Assembly (NCBI GenBank): GCA_903895595.1 | Contig: CAITUP010000159.1 | Span: forward strand, 1-48,462 | Length of the DNA stretch: 48,462 nucleotides | Reading direction: 5' to 3' | Source: an uncultured Acetobacteraceae bacterium | GTDB taxonomy: Bacteria; Pseudomonadota; Alphaproteobacteria; Acetobacterales; Acetobacteraceae | In this document: one piece after another, positions 22,674-31,956 of the stretch | Layout: each line of letters opens with the position of its first letter | Numbering within the stretch: the first letter of the stretch is position 1 | The notes under the pieces: model-generated | The model's input: only the letters and a program-made list of their open reading frames with translations | The model's database searches: none | Told to the model about the DNA's origin: nothing | Translations under genes and position numbers: made by a program

Positions 22674-23762
22674 ATGACCGTCCAATTCATCGGCATGATC
22701 GCCGCCGAGGCCAAGTCGGAGATTCACCCGGCTCAGGGTCCGACGATCGATCCCGACTACATCGCCCGTTTCGCCCAGGCGCATGAGGCAGCCGGGTTCG
22801 ACCGGGTGCTGATCGCGCACAACTCGTCGGACGCCGACGCCGTGCTGGTGGCAACGCATGCGGCGTACGCGACCACGACTCTGGGCTTCATGATCGCGCA
22901 CCGGCCGGGCTTCATCGCGCCGACCTACGCGGCGCGCTTGTTCGCGACGTTCGACGTGTTCTCGGGCGGTCGCGGCGGCATCCACATCATCTCCGGCGGC
23001 GACCCGGTGGAGCAGAAGCGCGACGGCGATTTTTTATCCCACGAGGAACGCTATCACCGCACCGACGAATACGTGGGGCTGATGCGGCAGACCTGGACGG
23101 CCGACAAACCGTTCAACCACGAAGGCCGCTACTACAAATTCGAAAACGCCTTCGCTCGGGTGAAGCCGCTGCAGAAGCCGCATATTCCCGTGTATTTCGG
23201 CGGCTCGTCCGACATCGCCATCGCCTTCGCGGCCAAGCATGCCAACATCTACGCCTTCTGGGGCGAAACGCTGGACATGGCGCGCGAAACCATCGCCAAA
23301 GTTCGCGCCGCCTGCGTCAAGATCGGCCGCGATCCGGCGACGATGCAGTTCAGCCTTTCGTTCCGCCCGGTTCTGGCCGACACCGAAGAGGCCGCTTGGA
23401 ACCGCGCCGACCGCATTATCGAACGTATCCGCGACCTGCGCGGCCAGGGCATCGGCCGCTTCAACGCCAAGCCGGAGAGCGTGGGATCCCAACGCCTGCT
23501 GGACGTAGCCGCCGGCGGCAAGGTCCGCGACAAGCGCCTATGGACCGAAGTCGCTGCGGCCGTCGGCGCCGGGTCCAACACCACATCGCTGGTCGGCACG
23601 CCCGAGCAGGTGGCCGAATCGCTGCTGGAATACCATGCGATGGGCGTGACCACCTTCCTGATCCGCGGCTTCGACCCGCTGGACGACGCCACCGACTACG
23701 GCCGCGCGCTCCTGCCTTTGGTGAAGTCGGGTGCTCGGCCCATGGCGGCGGCGGCCGAATAA
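22674..23762 (+). CDS. SsuD-like LLM flavin monooxygenase
   Basis: A 362-residue FMNH2-dependent monooxygenase of the alkanesulfonate monooxygenase (SsuD) group. AEAKSEIHPAQ, GFDRVLIAHNSSDADAV, MIAHRPGFIAPTYAARLFATFD, GGIHIISGGDPVEQ and the HEERYHRTDEY segment match closely. The enzyme releases sulfite from sulfonates in SsuD itself; here the substrate may differ. It opens a four-gene operon with an FMO-like flavoprotein, a small partner and a GMC oxidoreductase. The flavin reductase partner is not in the window. Confidence 0.87.
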   Translation: MTVQFIGMIAAEAKSEIHPAQGPTIDPDYIARFAQAHEAAGFDRVLIAHNSSDADAVLVATHAAYATTTLGFMIAHRPGFIAPTYAARLFATFDVFSGGRGGIHIISGGDPVEQKRDGDFLSHEERYHRTDEYVGLMRQTWTADKPFNHEGRYYKFENAFARVKPLQKPHIPVYFGGSSDIAIAFAAKHANIYAFWGETLDMARETIAKVRAACVKIGRDPATMQFSLSFRPVLADTEEAAWNRADRIIERIRDLRGQGIGRFNAKPESVGSQRLLDVAAGGKVRDKRLWTEVAAAVGAGSNTTSLVGTPEQVAESLLEYHAMGVTTFLIRGFDPLDDATDYGRALLPLVKSGARPMAAAAE

Positions 23763-23770
23763 CCCTGCCG

Positions 23771-24958
23771 ATGATCGATGTCGCGGTCATCGGCGGTGGC
23801 CAAGCCGGCCTGACCATGAGTCACGCGCTGTCGCGGCGCGGAATCGCTCATGTCGTGCTGGAACGGCACCGCATCGCCGAACGCTGGCGAAGCGAGCGGT
23901 GGGATTCGCTGCGCTTCCAGTTCCCCAACTGGGCGCTGCGCCTGCCGGATTTTGCGTACGTGGGCGACAAACCCGACGAATACGCGCACCGCGACGATGT
24001 GGTGCGGTTCATCGAATCCTACGCCGAATCGATCCAGGCCCCGGTGCGAACCGGGGTAACGGTGCAAAAGTTGCGGCGCGCTGACGAAGGCTTCGCACTG
24101 ACCTGCGAAAACGAGGTCATAACCGCCCGCAACGTGGTAATCGCTACCGGCCCCTACCAGCAAACCATGGTCCCCGACGCCGCGCACGGCCTGGGCGACG
24201 TCTTCCAGTTCACCGCCAGCGACTACCGCAACCCCGAACAACTGCCGGACGGCGGGGTTTTGGTGGTGGGCGCGGGCGCCTCCGGCTGCCAGATCGCCGA
24301 GGAACTGCTTGATTCCGGCCGCCGCGTCCATCTGTCCGTCGGCACCCACCGCCGCGCGCCGCGGCGCTATCGCGGGCAAGATTTCATCTGGTGGATCAAC
24401 ACCCTAGGCTGGGACGACCGCATCGCCTCCCCCGGCGCTGCTCGGCAACCTCCCTTGGTGATCAGCGGAGCCAAGGGCGGACGGACGGTCGATCTGCGGG
24501 AATACGCCGCCGCCGGGATGGTGCTGGCCGGGCGATTTGCCGGCGCGCGGGATGGCGTCGCGTCCTTCGCCCCCGATCTGGCGGAAAGCTTGGCCATCGG
24601 GGATGCCAGCTACGCCGCGTTCGTGGCGGCGGCCGACGCGCATCTTGGCGGCATGCCAAGCGACGAGCTTCCACCCCCGACTTTCCCTGAACCGACCGGG
24701 ATCGAGTCGCTGAACCTGCGCGCCGCCGGCATCCGCACCGTGATCTGGGCCACCGGTTATCGCTACGATTTCGGCTGGGTGGACCTGGACGTTTTCACGG
24801 GCGGCGAACCTGAGCATACGCGGGGCGTGACGGGGGTTCCCGGCGCCTATTTCCTCGGTCTGCCGCTGCTTTATAAAACGAAGTCGTCGTTCCTGTCCGG
24901 CGTGGGGGAAGACGCGGCCTATCTGGCCGAACAGATCGATATCAGGAGGAAGACATGA
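23771..24958 (+). CDS. FAD-dependent monooxygenase/oxidoreductase, FMO-like
   Basis: A 395-residue protein with an FAD loop AVIGGGQAGLT (5-15), a second Rossmann loop VVGAGASGCQ (165-174) for NAD(P)H, and ATGYRYDFGWVDLDVF near the C-terminus, as in flavin-containing monooxygenases and TrkA-like pyridine nucleotide oxidoreductases. It starts 8 bases after the SsuD-like stop and overlaps the next gene by four bases (ATGA). Possible tasks are hydroxylation or Baeyer-Villiger-type oxidation of the same substrate. Confidence 0.84.
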   Translation: MIDVAVIGGGQAGLTMSHALSRRGIAHVVLERHRIAERWRSERWDSLRFQFPNWALRLPDFAYVGDKPDEYAHRDDVVRFIESYAESIQAPVRTGVTVQKLRRADEGFALTCENEVITARNVVIATGPYQQTMVPDAAHGLGDVFQFTASDYRNPEQLPDGGVLVVGAGASGCQIAEELLDSGRRVHLSVGTHRRAPRRYRGQDFIWWINTLGWDDRIASPGAARQPPLVISGAKGGRTVDLREYAAAGMVLAGRFAGARDGVASFAPDLAESLAIGDASYAAFVAAADAHLGGMPSDELPPPTFPEPTGIESLNLRAAGIRTVIWATGYRYDFGWVDLDVFTGGEPEHTRGVTGVPGAYFLGLPLLYKTKSSFLSGVGEDAAYLAEQIDIRRKT

Positions 24959-25383
24959 CGGCCGAAACCCTCTCGCCATCGGAAACCGACGACCTGCGTC
25001 GCATCGCCGGGCTGATGCTGCCCGCGAGCGCCGAATACAAGGTGCCAGCCGCCGACGATCCCGCGATCTTCGCCGATATCGTGAAATCGCTGGGCCGCGA
25101 TTTCGCGGAAGTCCGCGCGGCGTTGGCGGAATTGGCGGGGATCGCGGGGCGGGACGATGCGGCCGCCGAGGCCGCCGCCAAAGCGCTGCTGGCGCGGGAG
25201 GACAGCCGGTCGGCCGCGTTGGGACGGGCGATGCTGCAATGTTACTACCGCGACGACCGCGTGGTGCGCTCGCTGGGCCTGGAGCCGCGCCCGCCGTTCC
25301 CGAAAGGGCATGAGTTGGAACAAGGGGATTGGTCTTTGCTCGATCCCGTGCGGGCACGGCCGAAGATGTGGCGCGACGCGTAA
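24955..25383 (+). CDS. Small putative GMC accessory subunit
   Basis: A 142-residue protein without a recognisable name. It is helical and Ala/Asp-rich, with MTAETLSPSETDDLRRIAGLMLPASAEY at the N-terminus. Its size and the link to a GMC oxidoreductase immediately downstream (14 bases) resemble the small gluconate 2-dehydrogenase subunit 3-type partners of GMC flavoproteins. Unlike those, no twin-arginine signal is present, so a cytoplasmic complex is suggested. It overlaps the FMO-like gene by ATGA. Confidence 0.65.
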   Translation: MTAETLSPSETDDLRRIAGLMLPASAEYKVPAADDPAIFADIVKSLGRDFAEVRAALAELAGIAGRDDAAAEAAAKALLAREDSRSAALGRAMLQCYYRDDRVVRSLGLEPRPPFPKGHELEQGDWSLLDPVRARPKMWRDA

Positions 25384-25397
25384 AGGGGGTCGCGGCG

Positions 25398-27002
25398 ATG
25401 GCACGAAACGAAATGGTCGATGTCCTGATTATCGGTTCGGGCGCATCCGGCGCGGCGGTGGCGTGGAGCCTCGCCGAGACGAAAATGCGGATTCTATGCC
25501 TGGAACAGGGCGACTGGATGAAGCCCACCGACTACCCCAGCAACGGCCGCGACTGGGAAGCGCGTCGTTACGCCGACTTCGACATTTCCCCCAATCGCCG
25601 CAAGCGCGAAACGGATTACCCCGTCAACGACGATAATTCCGTGATGAAAGTCGCGATGTTCAACGCCGTCGGTGGCGGGACGACGATGTACACGGCGCAT
25701 TATCCCCGCATGCACCCGTCGGATTTCCGCGTTAAATCTCTGGATGGCGTCGCCGACGACTGGCCGGTGGATTACCGAACGCTGGAGCCTTTTTTCGCGG
25801 AAAACGATCGCATGATGGGTGTGTCGGGTTTGGCGGGCGACCCCGCTTATCCGCCGCACCAGCCGCTGATGCCGCCGCTGCCGTTGGGCAAAACCGGCAC
25901 GCGCTATGCCAAGGCGATGAACAGACTGGGTTGGCACTGGTGGCCGTCGGATTCCACCATCGCCACGACGGATTACGAGGGGCGGGCGAAATGCATCAAC
26001 CTCGGTCATTGCACCCCCGGCTGCGCGCAAGGGGCCAAGGCCAGCACCGACATCACCTATTGGCCGCAGGCCCTGCGCGCGGGTGTGGAATTGCGGACCC
26101 GCTGCCGCGTGCGGGAGATCACGCTGAACGAACACGGCATGGCGGCCGGGGCGATCTATTACGATGCCGACGGCGTCGAACATTTCCAACCGGCCGAGGT
26201 GGTCATTGTCGCCTGCAACGGTATCGGCACACCGCGCCTGTTGCTGAATTCCGCCTCTTCCCGCTTTCCGAACGGGTTGGCCAATTCCAGTGGGCTTGTC
26301 GGTAAAAACCTGATGCTGCACCCGTGGCCTCAGGTCCGAGGTTATGTCGATGAGCGTGTCGACGGCGACCATGCGCCGATGTTGAGCATTTGGAGCAAGG
26401 AGTTCTACGAAACCGACCTGTCGCGCGGGTTCGTACGCGGCTACACCTTGCAGTTCGCACGCGGCACCGGGGTGGTCAACGAAGCGATCACCAGCGCCGC
26501 CGTGGGGCATTTGCCGTGGGGGGCCGATCATCATCGCGCTTACCGGGACAAGGTTTACCGGCGCGTCCAGGTCGGCGTCGCCTGCGAGGACCTGCCGGAG
26601 GAGCATAACCGCGTCACGCTCGATCCGGTGCTGAAGGACAGCAACGGCATTCCGGCGGCGAAAATCGATTACACGCTCAGCGAAAATACCGCGCGCATGA
26701 TGGAACACGGGATCGCGCGCGCGACGGATATTTTGACCATGGCGGGTGCCAAGGACCTTTATACATCCCGCACGCTGCTCAACAGTCCCGGGCATTTGCT
26801 GGGAACCGCGCGTATGGGCAACGATCCGGAACGGTCGGTGGTGAACGCTTGGGGCCGGTGCCACGATGTGAAGAATATGTTCATCGTCGATGGCAGCATC
26901 TGGGTAACGTCGGGTGGGGTGAACCCGACTTCGACCATTCAGGCACTGGCGTTATACGTCGCCGACAGCATCAAGCAGCGGTTGGCGACGTTGTTCGACT
27001 GA
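25398..27002 (+). CDS. GMC-family oxidoreductase
   Basis: A 534-residue flavoenzyme. VLIIGSGASGAAVAW (9-23) is the FAD loop; FNAVGGGTTMYTAHYPRM, CTPGCAQGAKAS (with cysteines, reminiscent of Fe-S- or subunit-linked GMC dehydrogenases), NGIGTPRLLLNS, and the C-terminal GHLLGTARMGNDPERSVVN plus SGGVNPTSTIQALAL complete the family pattern. It would oxidise an alcohol, likely with the small protein encoded just before it. ATG 25398 follows GGGGG; the in-frame extension to 25329 overlaps the small gene. Last gene of the operon. Confidence 0.9.
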   Translation: MARNEMVDVLIIGSGASGAAVAWSLAETKMRILCLEQGDWMKPTDYPSNGRDWEARRYADFDISPNRRKRETDYPVNDDNSVMKVAMFNAVGGGTTMYTAHYPRMHPSDFRVKSLDGVADDWPVDYRTLEPFFAENDRMMGVSGLAGDPAYPPHQPLMPPLPLGKTGTRYAKAMNRLGWHWWPSDSTIATTDYEGRAKCINLGHCTPGCAQGAKASTDITYWPQALRAGVELRTRCRVREITLNEHGMAAGAIYYDADGVEHFQPAEVVIVACNGIGTPRLLLNSASSRFPNGLANSSGLVGKNLMLHPWPQVRGYVDERVDGDHAPMLSIWSKEFYETDLSRGFVRGYTLQFARGTGVVNEAITSAAVGHLPWGADHHRAYRDKVYRRVQVGVACEDLPEEHNRVTLDPVLKDSNGIPAAKIDYTLSENTARMMEHGIARATDILTMAGAKDLYTSRTLLNSPGHLLGTARMGNDPERSVVNAWGRCHDVKNMFIVDGSIWVTSGGVNPTSTIQALALYVADSIKQRLATLFD

Positions 27003-27031
27003 CACTAACCGTCATGGTCGGGTTATTAACG

Positions 27032-27652
27032 TTACGACTTCAACCCACCCTGCTTTTCGATAAACGCCGCAATCTCCGCCACACCCTGCCCCGCTCGGAC
27101 ATTCGCAAATACGAACGGACGAGCACCGCGCATTTTCTTGGCGTCGCGGTCCATAACTTCCAGACTCGCACCGACAAACGGTGCGAGATCGATCTTGTTG
27201 ATCACCAGCATGTCGCTGCGGGTAATCCCCGGCCCGCCCTTCCGGGGGATTTTGTCGCCGGCGGAGACATCGATCACGTAAATCGTCAAATCCGCGAGTT
27301 CCGGGCTGAACGTCGCCGCCAGATTGTCGCCGCCGCTTTCGATCAGAATCACGTCCAAAGTGGGAAAACGCCGGTTCAATTCCGCCACGCCGGCGAGGTT
27401 GATCGACGCGTCCTCCCGGATCGCCGTGTGCGGGCAGCCGCCGGTTTCGATCCCCATAATCCGTTCCGGCGGCAGCGAGCCGGCGCGCGTGAGAAATTCG
27501 GCGTCTTCCTTGGTGTAGATATCGTTGGTGATCGCCGCGATATCGTAGGATTCGCGGAATATCTTGCACAACGCATCCATCAGCGCGGTTTTGCCGGTGC
27601 CGACGGGGCCGCCGACGCCGACGCGCAGCGGGCCATGCGGGGATTTGGTCAT
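27032..27652 (-). CDS. ureG: Urease accessory GTPase UreG
   Basis: A 206-residue SIMIBI-class GTPase that delivers nickel to urease. The P-loop GGPVGTGKT is at 14-22, [15 protein letters not shown] (67-81) contains the Cys-Pro-His nickel motif at 73-75, and [15 protein letters not shown] and INKIDLAP (guanine specificity) follow. Length matches the family. The start at 27652 overlaps the ureF stop by four bases. Last gene of the urea operon. Downstream, 27012-27023 carries a fragment of the REP-like sequence GTCATGGTCGGG. Confidence 0.96.
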   Translation of the reverse strand: MTKSPHGPLRVGVGGPVGTGKTALMDALCKIFRESYDIAAITNDIYTKEDAEFLTRAGSLPPERIMGIETGGCPHTAIREDASINLAGVAELNRRFPTLDVILIESGGDNLAATFSPELADLTIYVIDVSAGDKIPRKGGPGITRSDMLVINKIDLAPFVGASLEVMDRDAKKMRGARPFVFANVRAGQGVAEIAAFIEKQGGLKS

Positions 27653-28299
27653 GATCGGAACAACCTTGTGTATTGGGTTTCGTGCCTGATGGCAGCGAGG
27701 TCGGAACGGAAGGCGCAGCCGCCGATATCGTCCAGCGTGGCTTCTTTTGTTTCGGCTGCTGTCGCGACGATTATCGGTTCCAGCGCCGCCAAAACGCGCA
27801 AGCCGGCGTTCTGCCCGAGCGGAACGAGACGTACGGCGGCGGAGATCAGATTGGTGGTGAAGGCTTGCAGGTAGGCTGCGGCGGCGTCGTCCTCGGCAAT
27901 GCCGTGCATGCCGGTTAATGCGCCGACCGCGACCGGGTAAGGTGCATTTTCGGGCAGGCCGGTATTGGCCCAAGCGACCGCCGCCGCGGCAAAGGCTTTG
28001 CCCTGATCTAACGATTCCGACCGCCGTTCGCGCGATGCCGCGGTGGCGAGCGCGATCTCGACGATTTCCGCCAAAGCTGCCGGATCGGTGGCGGCACGAT
28101 GGGCGTGGCGCAGCAGAATCGCATCGTTCCGGCCGGAACCGTTCGACAGCACGTCGGTCAACCAAATTTTCAGCGAGTCGCCGTCGGTGATGTCGTTGCA
28201 ATCGACCGCGTATTCCAGGCCGTGGGAATACGCGTAACCGCCGGTCGGAAATGCTGGCGACAACCACGCCAGCAACCGGATCAGCGAAAACTCAGTCAT
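27649..28299 (-). CDS. ureF: Urease accessory protein UreF
   Basis: A 216-residue all-helical urease chaperone. [24 protein letters not shown] is the hallmark N-terminus, and [17 protein letters not shown] the conserved central helix. UreF bridges UreD and UreG and gates nickel transfer. The start at 28299 overlaps the ureE stop (28292) by 8 bases; upstream in-frame methionines would read through the ureE His tail and are rejected. Confidence 0.94.
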   Translation of the reverse strand: MTEFSLIRLLAWLSPAFPTGGYAYSHGLEYAVDCNDITDGDSLKIWLTDVLSNGSGRNDAILLRHAHRAATDPAALAEIVEIALATAASRERRSESLDQGKAFAAAAVAWANTGLPENAPYPVAVGALTGMHGIAEDDAAAAYLQAFTTNLISAAVRLVPLGQNAGLRVLAALEPIIVATAAETKEATLDDIGGCAFRSDLAAIRHETQYTRLFRS

Positions 28300-28762
28300 G
28301 ATCGTGGTCGTGATGGTGGTGATGCCCACCGCCACCGGCCGCGTAGGCGCCGGGTTCCGGATCGAACGGTGCCTCGATTTCCTCCACGTGCCCGCCGAGG
28401 CCCTCGACCATTTCCGCGATCACATGATCCGCGCGAATGCGGATCCGGTCGCCGAGGAGTTGCACCGGCAAATGCCGGTTGCCGAGATGCCACGCGATGC
28501 GGACCAATTCGTCGTCCTCATGCGCATGAATTTCCAGCAACGGTTCCGGCTTGGCGCGCACGCGGACGATGCCGTTTTCGACCGGCAGCCCGTCTCCGTC
28601 GCGCAACCGTACAGTCTGCGGCAGATCGAGCAGGATTTCCGCACCGCCCTCGGTTGTCAGCACGATCCGGCGGCGGTGGCGGCGGTCGAAATCGATCAGA
28701 ACGTAATCGATCTCTTGGGCGATATTCCAGGTGCCCGCGGGCAGAACGCGATCGCTGCGCAT
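28292..28762 (-). CDS. ureE: Urease nickel chaperone UreE
   Basis: A 156-residue nickel carrier. The N-terminal peptide-binding domain contains LTTEGGAEILLDLPQTVRLRDGDGL, the metal-binding region includes AWHLGNRHLPVQ, and the protein ends in a His/Asp tail ([10 protein letters not shown]), a typical nickel-storing extension. Its ATG shares one base with the ureC stop (TGATG). It passes Ni to UreG. Confidence 0.94.
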   Translation of the reverse strand: MRSDRVLPAGTWNIAQEIDYVLIDFDRRHRRRIVLTTEGGAEILLDLPQTVRLRDGDGLPVENGIVRVRAKPEPLLEIHAHEDDELVRIAWHLGNRHLPVQLLGDRIRIRADHVIAEMVEGLGGHVEEIEAPFDPEPGAYAAGGGGHHHHHDHDHD

Positions 28763-30459
28763 CAGAACAGGAAATACCGTTGTGCCATCGGCAACACCGT
28801 GGCGGGTTCGCAGGTCAGCAGGACGCCGTCGGCGCGCACCTCATAGGTTTCGGGATCGACCTCGATCACCGGCATCGCGTTATTGTGGATCATCGACGCC
28901 TTGCCGATGCCCGATCGCGTGTTGTTCACCGCGACCATTTGCCGCGACAGACCCAAGGACCGCCCGAGTTCCGCATCCAGTGCCGCTTTCGACACGAATG
29001 TCAGACAACTCGCCTGCAAGGCCCGCCCGAACGCGCCGAACATGGGCCGGTAATGCATGGGTTGCGGGGTCGGAATGGACGCGTTGGGGTCGCCCATCGG
29101 CGCGCAGGCGATCGATCCGCCTTTGATCACCAAATCGGGTTTCACCCCGAAAAATGCCGGCGACCACAGGACGAGATCCGCGAGTTTCCCGGCCTCGACC
29201 GATCCTATTTCGTGCGCGAAACCCTGCGCGATGGCGGGGTTGATGGTGTATTTCGCGATGTAGCGCTTGACGCGGGCGTTGTCGTTGCGCCCCTCGCCGC
29301 CCCGTTGCGTTTTCATTTTATGCGCGGTCTGCCACGTGCGGATGATGACCTCGCCAACGCGGCCCATGGCCTGGGAATCCGACGACATCATCGAAAGCGC
29401 GCCGATATCGTGCAGAATATCCTCGGCCGCGATGGTTTCCTTGCGGATACGGCTCTCCGCGAAAGCAACGTCCTCGGGGATGGAGCTGTCCAGATGATGG
29501 CAAACCATCAGCATGTCCAGATGCTCGTCCAGCGTGTTCGCCGTATAGGGACGGGTCGGGTTGGTGGACGACGGCAGCACGTTCGGCAGGCCCGCGACCT
29601 TGATGATATCGGGGGCATGGCCGCCGCCGGCGCCCTCGGTATGGAAGGCGTGGATGGTGCGTCCTTTGAACGCGGCGATGGTGTCTTCCACGAAGCCCGA
29701 TTCGTTCAACGTATCGGTGTGAATCATCACCTGAACATCGAAACGGTCGGCGACCGAAAGGCAATTGTCGATCGCGGCCGGCGTGGTGCCCCAATCCTCA
29801 TGCAATTTCAGGCATGACGCCCCGGCGCGCAACATTTCTTCCAGCGCTTGCGGCTGGGATGCATTGCCCTTGCCGGCGAACGCCAGATTGACCGGCAACC
29901 CCTCTGCCGCCTGCAACATCCGCGCGAGGTGCCATGGACCCGGCGTGCAGGTCGTTGCCGATGTGCCGGTCGCCGGCCCCGTCCCGCCGCCGACCAACGT
30001 GGTCATGCCGGCGGCGATGGCGTCGTCCACCTGCTGCGGACAAATGAAATGAATATGGCTGTCGATGCCCCCGGCGGTGAGGATTTTTCCCTCCCCGGCG
30101 ATGATTTCGGTGCCGGGACCGATGATGATATCGACGCCGGGCTGCACGTCGGGATTGCCGGCCTTGCCAATCCGAAAAATACGCCCGTTCAACAGCGCAA
30201 CGTCGGCCTTCACGATCCCCCAATGATCGATAATCAGCGCGTTGGTGATGACCGTATCGACGGCACCCTGTGCCTGGGAGAATTGCGACTGCCCCATTCC
30301 GTCGCGGATGACCTTGCCGCCGCCGAATTTTACCTCGTCGCCGTAGACAGTCAGGTCGCGTTCGACCTCGACGATCAGATCGGTATCGGCCAGCCGCACG
30401 CGGTCCCCGGTGGTGGGGCCGAACATGTCGGCATAAGCGGCGCGCGTGATGCGGGTCAT
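28762..30459 (-). CDS. ureC: Urease alpha (catalytic) subunit UreC
   Basis: A 565-residue urease large subunit hydrolysing urea to ammonia and carbamate. All active-site residues are visible at family positions plus one relative to the Klebsiella enzyme: His135 and His137 (HIHFICPQQ), Lys218 to be carbamylated (LKLHEDWG), His247 ([10 protein letters not shown]), His273 ([10 protein letters not shown]), catalytic His321 (MVCHHLD) and Asp361 (SSDSQAMGR). It overlaps ureB by four bases (ATGA). No truncation; it should be active. Confidence 0.98.
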   Translation of the reverse strand: MTRITRAAYADMFGPTTGDRVRLADTDLIVEVERDLTVYGDEVKFGGGKVIRDGMGQSQFSQAQGAVDTVITNALIIDHWGIVKADVALLNGRIFRIGKAGNPDVQPGVDIIIGPGTEIIAGEGKILTAGGIDSHIHFICPQQVDDAIAAGMTTLVGGGTGPATGTSATTCTPGPWHLARMLQAAEGLPVNLAFAGKGNASQPQALEEMLRAGASCLKLHEDWGTTPAAIDNCLSVADRFDVQVMIHTDTLNESGFVEDTIAAFKGRTIHAFHTEGAGGGHAPDIIKVAGLPNVLPSSTNPTRPYTANTLDEHLDMLMVCHHLDSSIPEDVAFAESRIRKETIAAEDILHDIGALSMMSSDSQAMGRVGEVIIRTWQTAHKMKTQRGGEGRNDNARVKRYIAKYTINPAIAQGFAHEIGSVEAGKLADLVLWSPAFFGVKPDLVIKGGSIACAPMGDPNASIPTPQPMHYRPMFGAFGRALQASCLTFVSKAALDAELGRSLGLSRQMVAVNNTRSGIGKASMIHNNAMPVIEVDPETYEVRADGVLLTCEPATVLPMAQRYFLF

Positions 30460-30764
30460 CGGAGTGCTCCGTTCGTCAGGCCGCGGAACCCGTGGACCTC
30501 GCGGGTGCCGCGATAAGGGATCAAGGTGACCTCGCGGGTCTGGCCGGGCTCGAAACGCACCGCCGTCCCCGCCGCGATATCCAATCTCTGGCCGCGCGCC
30601 TTCGCTCGGTCGAACGACAGCGCGCCGTTGGTTTCCGCGAAATGGTAATGGCTGCCGACCTGGATCGGGCGGTCGCCGGTGTTGGCGACGGTCAGGGCGG
30701 TGCGGACGAGACCGGCGTTCAGCTCGATATCGCCGGGTTCGGGGAGGAGTTCGCCTGGGATCAT
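30456..30764 (-). CDS. ureB: Urease beta subunit UreB
   Basis: A 102-residue structural subunit. [37 protein letters not shown] and [14 protein letters not shown] are conserved. In most clusters it follows ureA directly; here two TIR-domain genes (31645-30826) and a 61-base spacer separate them. The spacer is AT-rich and contains two GCAGGTCG direct repeats (30800-30807 and 30810-30817). Confidence 0.97.
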   Translation of the reverse strand: MIPGELLPEPGDIELNAGLVRTALTVANTGDRPIQVGSHYHFAETNGALSFDRAKARGQRLDIAAGTAVRFEPGQTREVTLIPYRGTREVHGFRGLTNGALR

Positions 30765-30825
30765 GGTGGGCAGTCCTAAATTTATTACGAAAAATCGGAG
30801 CAGGTCGCGGCAGGTCGATGTAAAA

Positions 30826-31260
30826 TCAGGATGCTAATTTTTCCATTTCTTTCACATCGGCCAAAGCTGCCGCGATCCTATCCCGCAACGACGCCCGATC
30901 GGGCGGTACAGTCAATTTTTTGGGGCGTACGACATTGAAATCGATCTCGCGCAGCGTAACCGGGATGTCGCGTGGCATGTGCCGGTTGGGCGGCAGGACC
31001 CAAATAACCGGCTTCTCGGCGGCCCAGGCCGCACCAAGCTCCGCCAGCACCCATGCACTGTTCAAAGCGGCGCTCGATAGCACAAAGATCACCGCGTCTG
31101 CTGCACGTATATCCCGTTTGATCGCCCGTTCCCAATTATCGCCAGACACAACCCCTTGGATCGACGAGGGTGCGATTCCATAATCCCGCACCGCAAAGCC
31201 CAGTGCTTCCGCGAATGCGTGGTCAGGTCGAGGGTACGAGATAAAAACCTTATCGGTCAC
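30826..31260 (-). CDS. TIR-domain protein 2 in the urease operon
   Basis: A 144-residue single TIR domain. [10 protein letters not shown] (4-13) is the box-1 strand, [13 protein letters not shown] the helix before it, and [18 protein letters not shown] contains Glu74 at the place of the NADase glutamate in TIR enzymes. No transmembrane or DNA-binding part is seen. GTG 31260 lies 11 bases inside the end of the first TIR gene and has an excellent AAGGAGG site inside that gene, so expression depends on the same mRNA. Product activity is unknown: NAD cleavage, cyclic ADP-ribose-like signalling or a structural role are all possible. Base composition is lower in GC than ureA. Confidence 0.83.
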   Translation of the reverse strand: MTDKVFISYPRPDHAFAEALGFAVRDYGIAPSSIQGVVSGDNWERAIKRDIRAADAVIFVLSSAALNSAWVLAELGAAWAAEKPVIWVLPPNRHMPRDIPVTLREIDFNVVRPKKLTVPPDRASLRDRIAAALADVKEMEKLAS

Positions 31261-31645
31261 CTGTGATCCTCCTTTTGAGTTCCACGAGATAGATATCGAA
31301 CTGGTTGAGATCCCGAGCCTGCATGTCGGCAAGTGGCCCGGCATTTCTGCGCCTGTGAAGGTCCCGCATCGATAGTCCGAACAGGACTGGACGGACAGGT
31401 TTATTGTCCATCATCGCTGCCCCAATTTCGGTCCATAGCCATGCACGATCCTCGGAGAACGGCGTTACCAATACCACAAGCTCATCGGCCCGTCCGATTT
31501 CTCGGAACAAAGCCCGTTTCCACTCGTCTCCGGTCTTAAGGTCGTAGACATCCAGAAAGGTCTCCGCCCCGCAGTCCCGGATACATCGCTCCATCTGGCG
31601 GGCAATCCAAGTGTCGTGCGATCCATGGGAGATGAAAACTCTCAC
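31250..31645 (-). CDS. TIR-domain protein 1 in the urease operon
   Basis: A 131-residue TIR domain: [10 protein letters not shown] (2-11), [45 protein letters not shown] with the putative catalytic Glu73, and [10 protein letters not shown]. Only about 14% of residues or so match TIR protein 2 in obvious positions, so they are diverged paralogues or independent members. The GTG start overlaps the ureA stop by four bases (GTGA), the same coupling style as the rest of the operon, showing adaptation to it rather than random insertion. A 'Rhizobium ORF135'-type extra gene between ureA and ureB is known to me by recollection; whether it is homologous is untested. Confidence 0.83.
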   Translation of the reverse strand: MRVFISHGSHDTWIARQMERCIRDCGAETFLDVYDLKTGDEWKRALFREIGRADELVVLVTPFSEDRAWLWTEIGAAMMDNKPVRPVLFGLSMRDLHRRRNAGPLADMQARDLNQFDIYLVELKRRITGDR

Positions 31646-31944
31646 CGAATAGGCTCATGCACCGTCACCAGCTTCGTCCCGTCCGGGAACGTCGCCTCCA
31701 CCTGCACATCGTGGATCATTTCCGCGATGCCATCCATCACCTGATCGCGGGTCAGCACGGACGCACCGGCCTCCATCAAATCGGCGACCGTTCGCCCGTC
31801 GCGCGCGCCCTCGACCACGAAATCGGTGATCAGGGCCACGGCTTCCGGGTGGTTCAGCTTCACGCCGCGCTCCAGCCGCCGCCGAGCGACCATCGCGGCC
31901 ATGCTGATGAGCAGCTTGTCTTTTTCGCGCGGGGTCAGATTCAT
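31642..31944 (-). CDS. ureA: Urease gamma subunit UreA
   Basis: A 100-residue structural subunit. [44 protein letters not shown] and [24 protein letters not shown] are the conserved blocks, at the normal length. AAAGGG precedes ATG 31944 by 8 bases; the ureD stop is 12 bases upstream. Its stop codon overlaps the start of the first TIR gene. Confidence 0.98.
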   Translation of the reverse strand: MNLTPREKDKLLISMAAMVARRRLERGVKLNHPEAVALITDFVVEGARDGRTVADLMEAGASVLTRDQVMDGIAEMIHDVQVEATFPDGTKLVTVHEPIR

Positions 31945-31956
31945 TGGAAAACCCTT

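Noticed and set aside
30765..30825. Separate promoter for ureB in the AT-rich spacer
   Set aside because: TTTACA and TAATAA-like boxes are present, but they are about 31 bases apart, too far for a standard promoter; the overlaps favour read-through from upstream.
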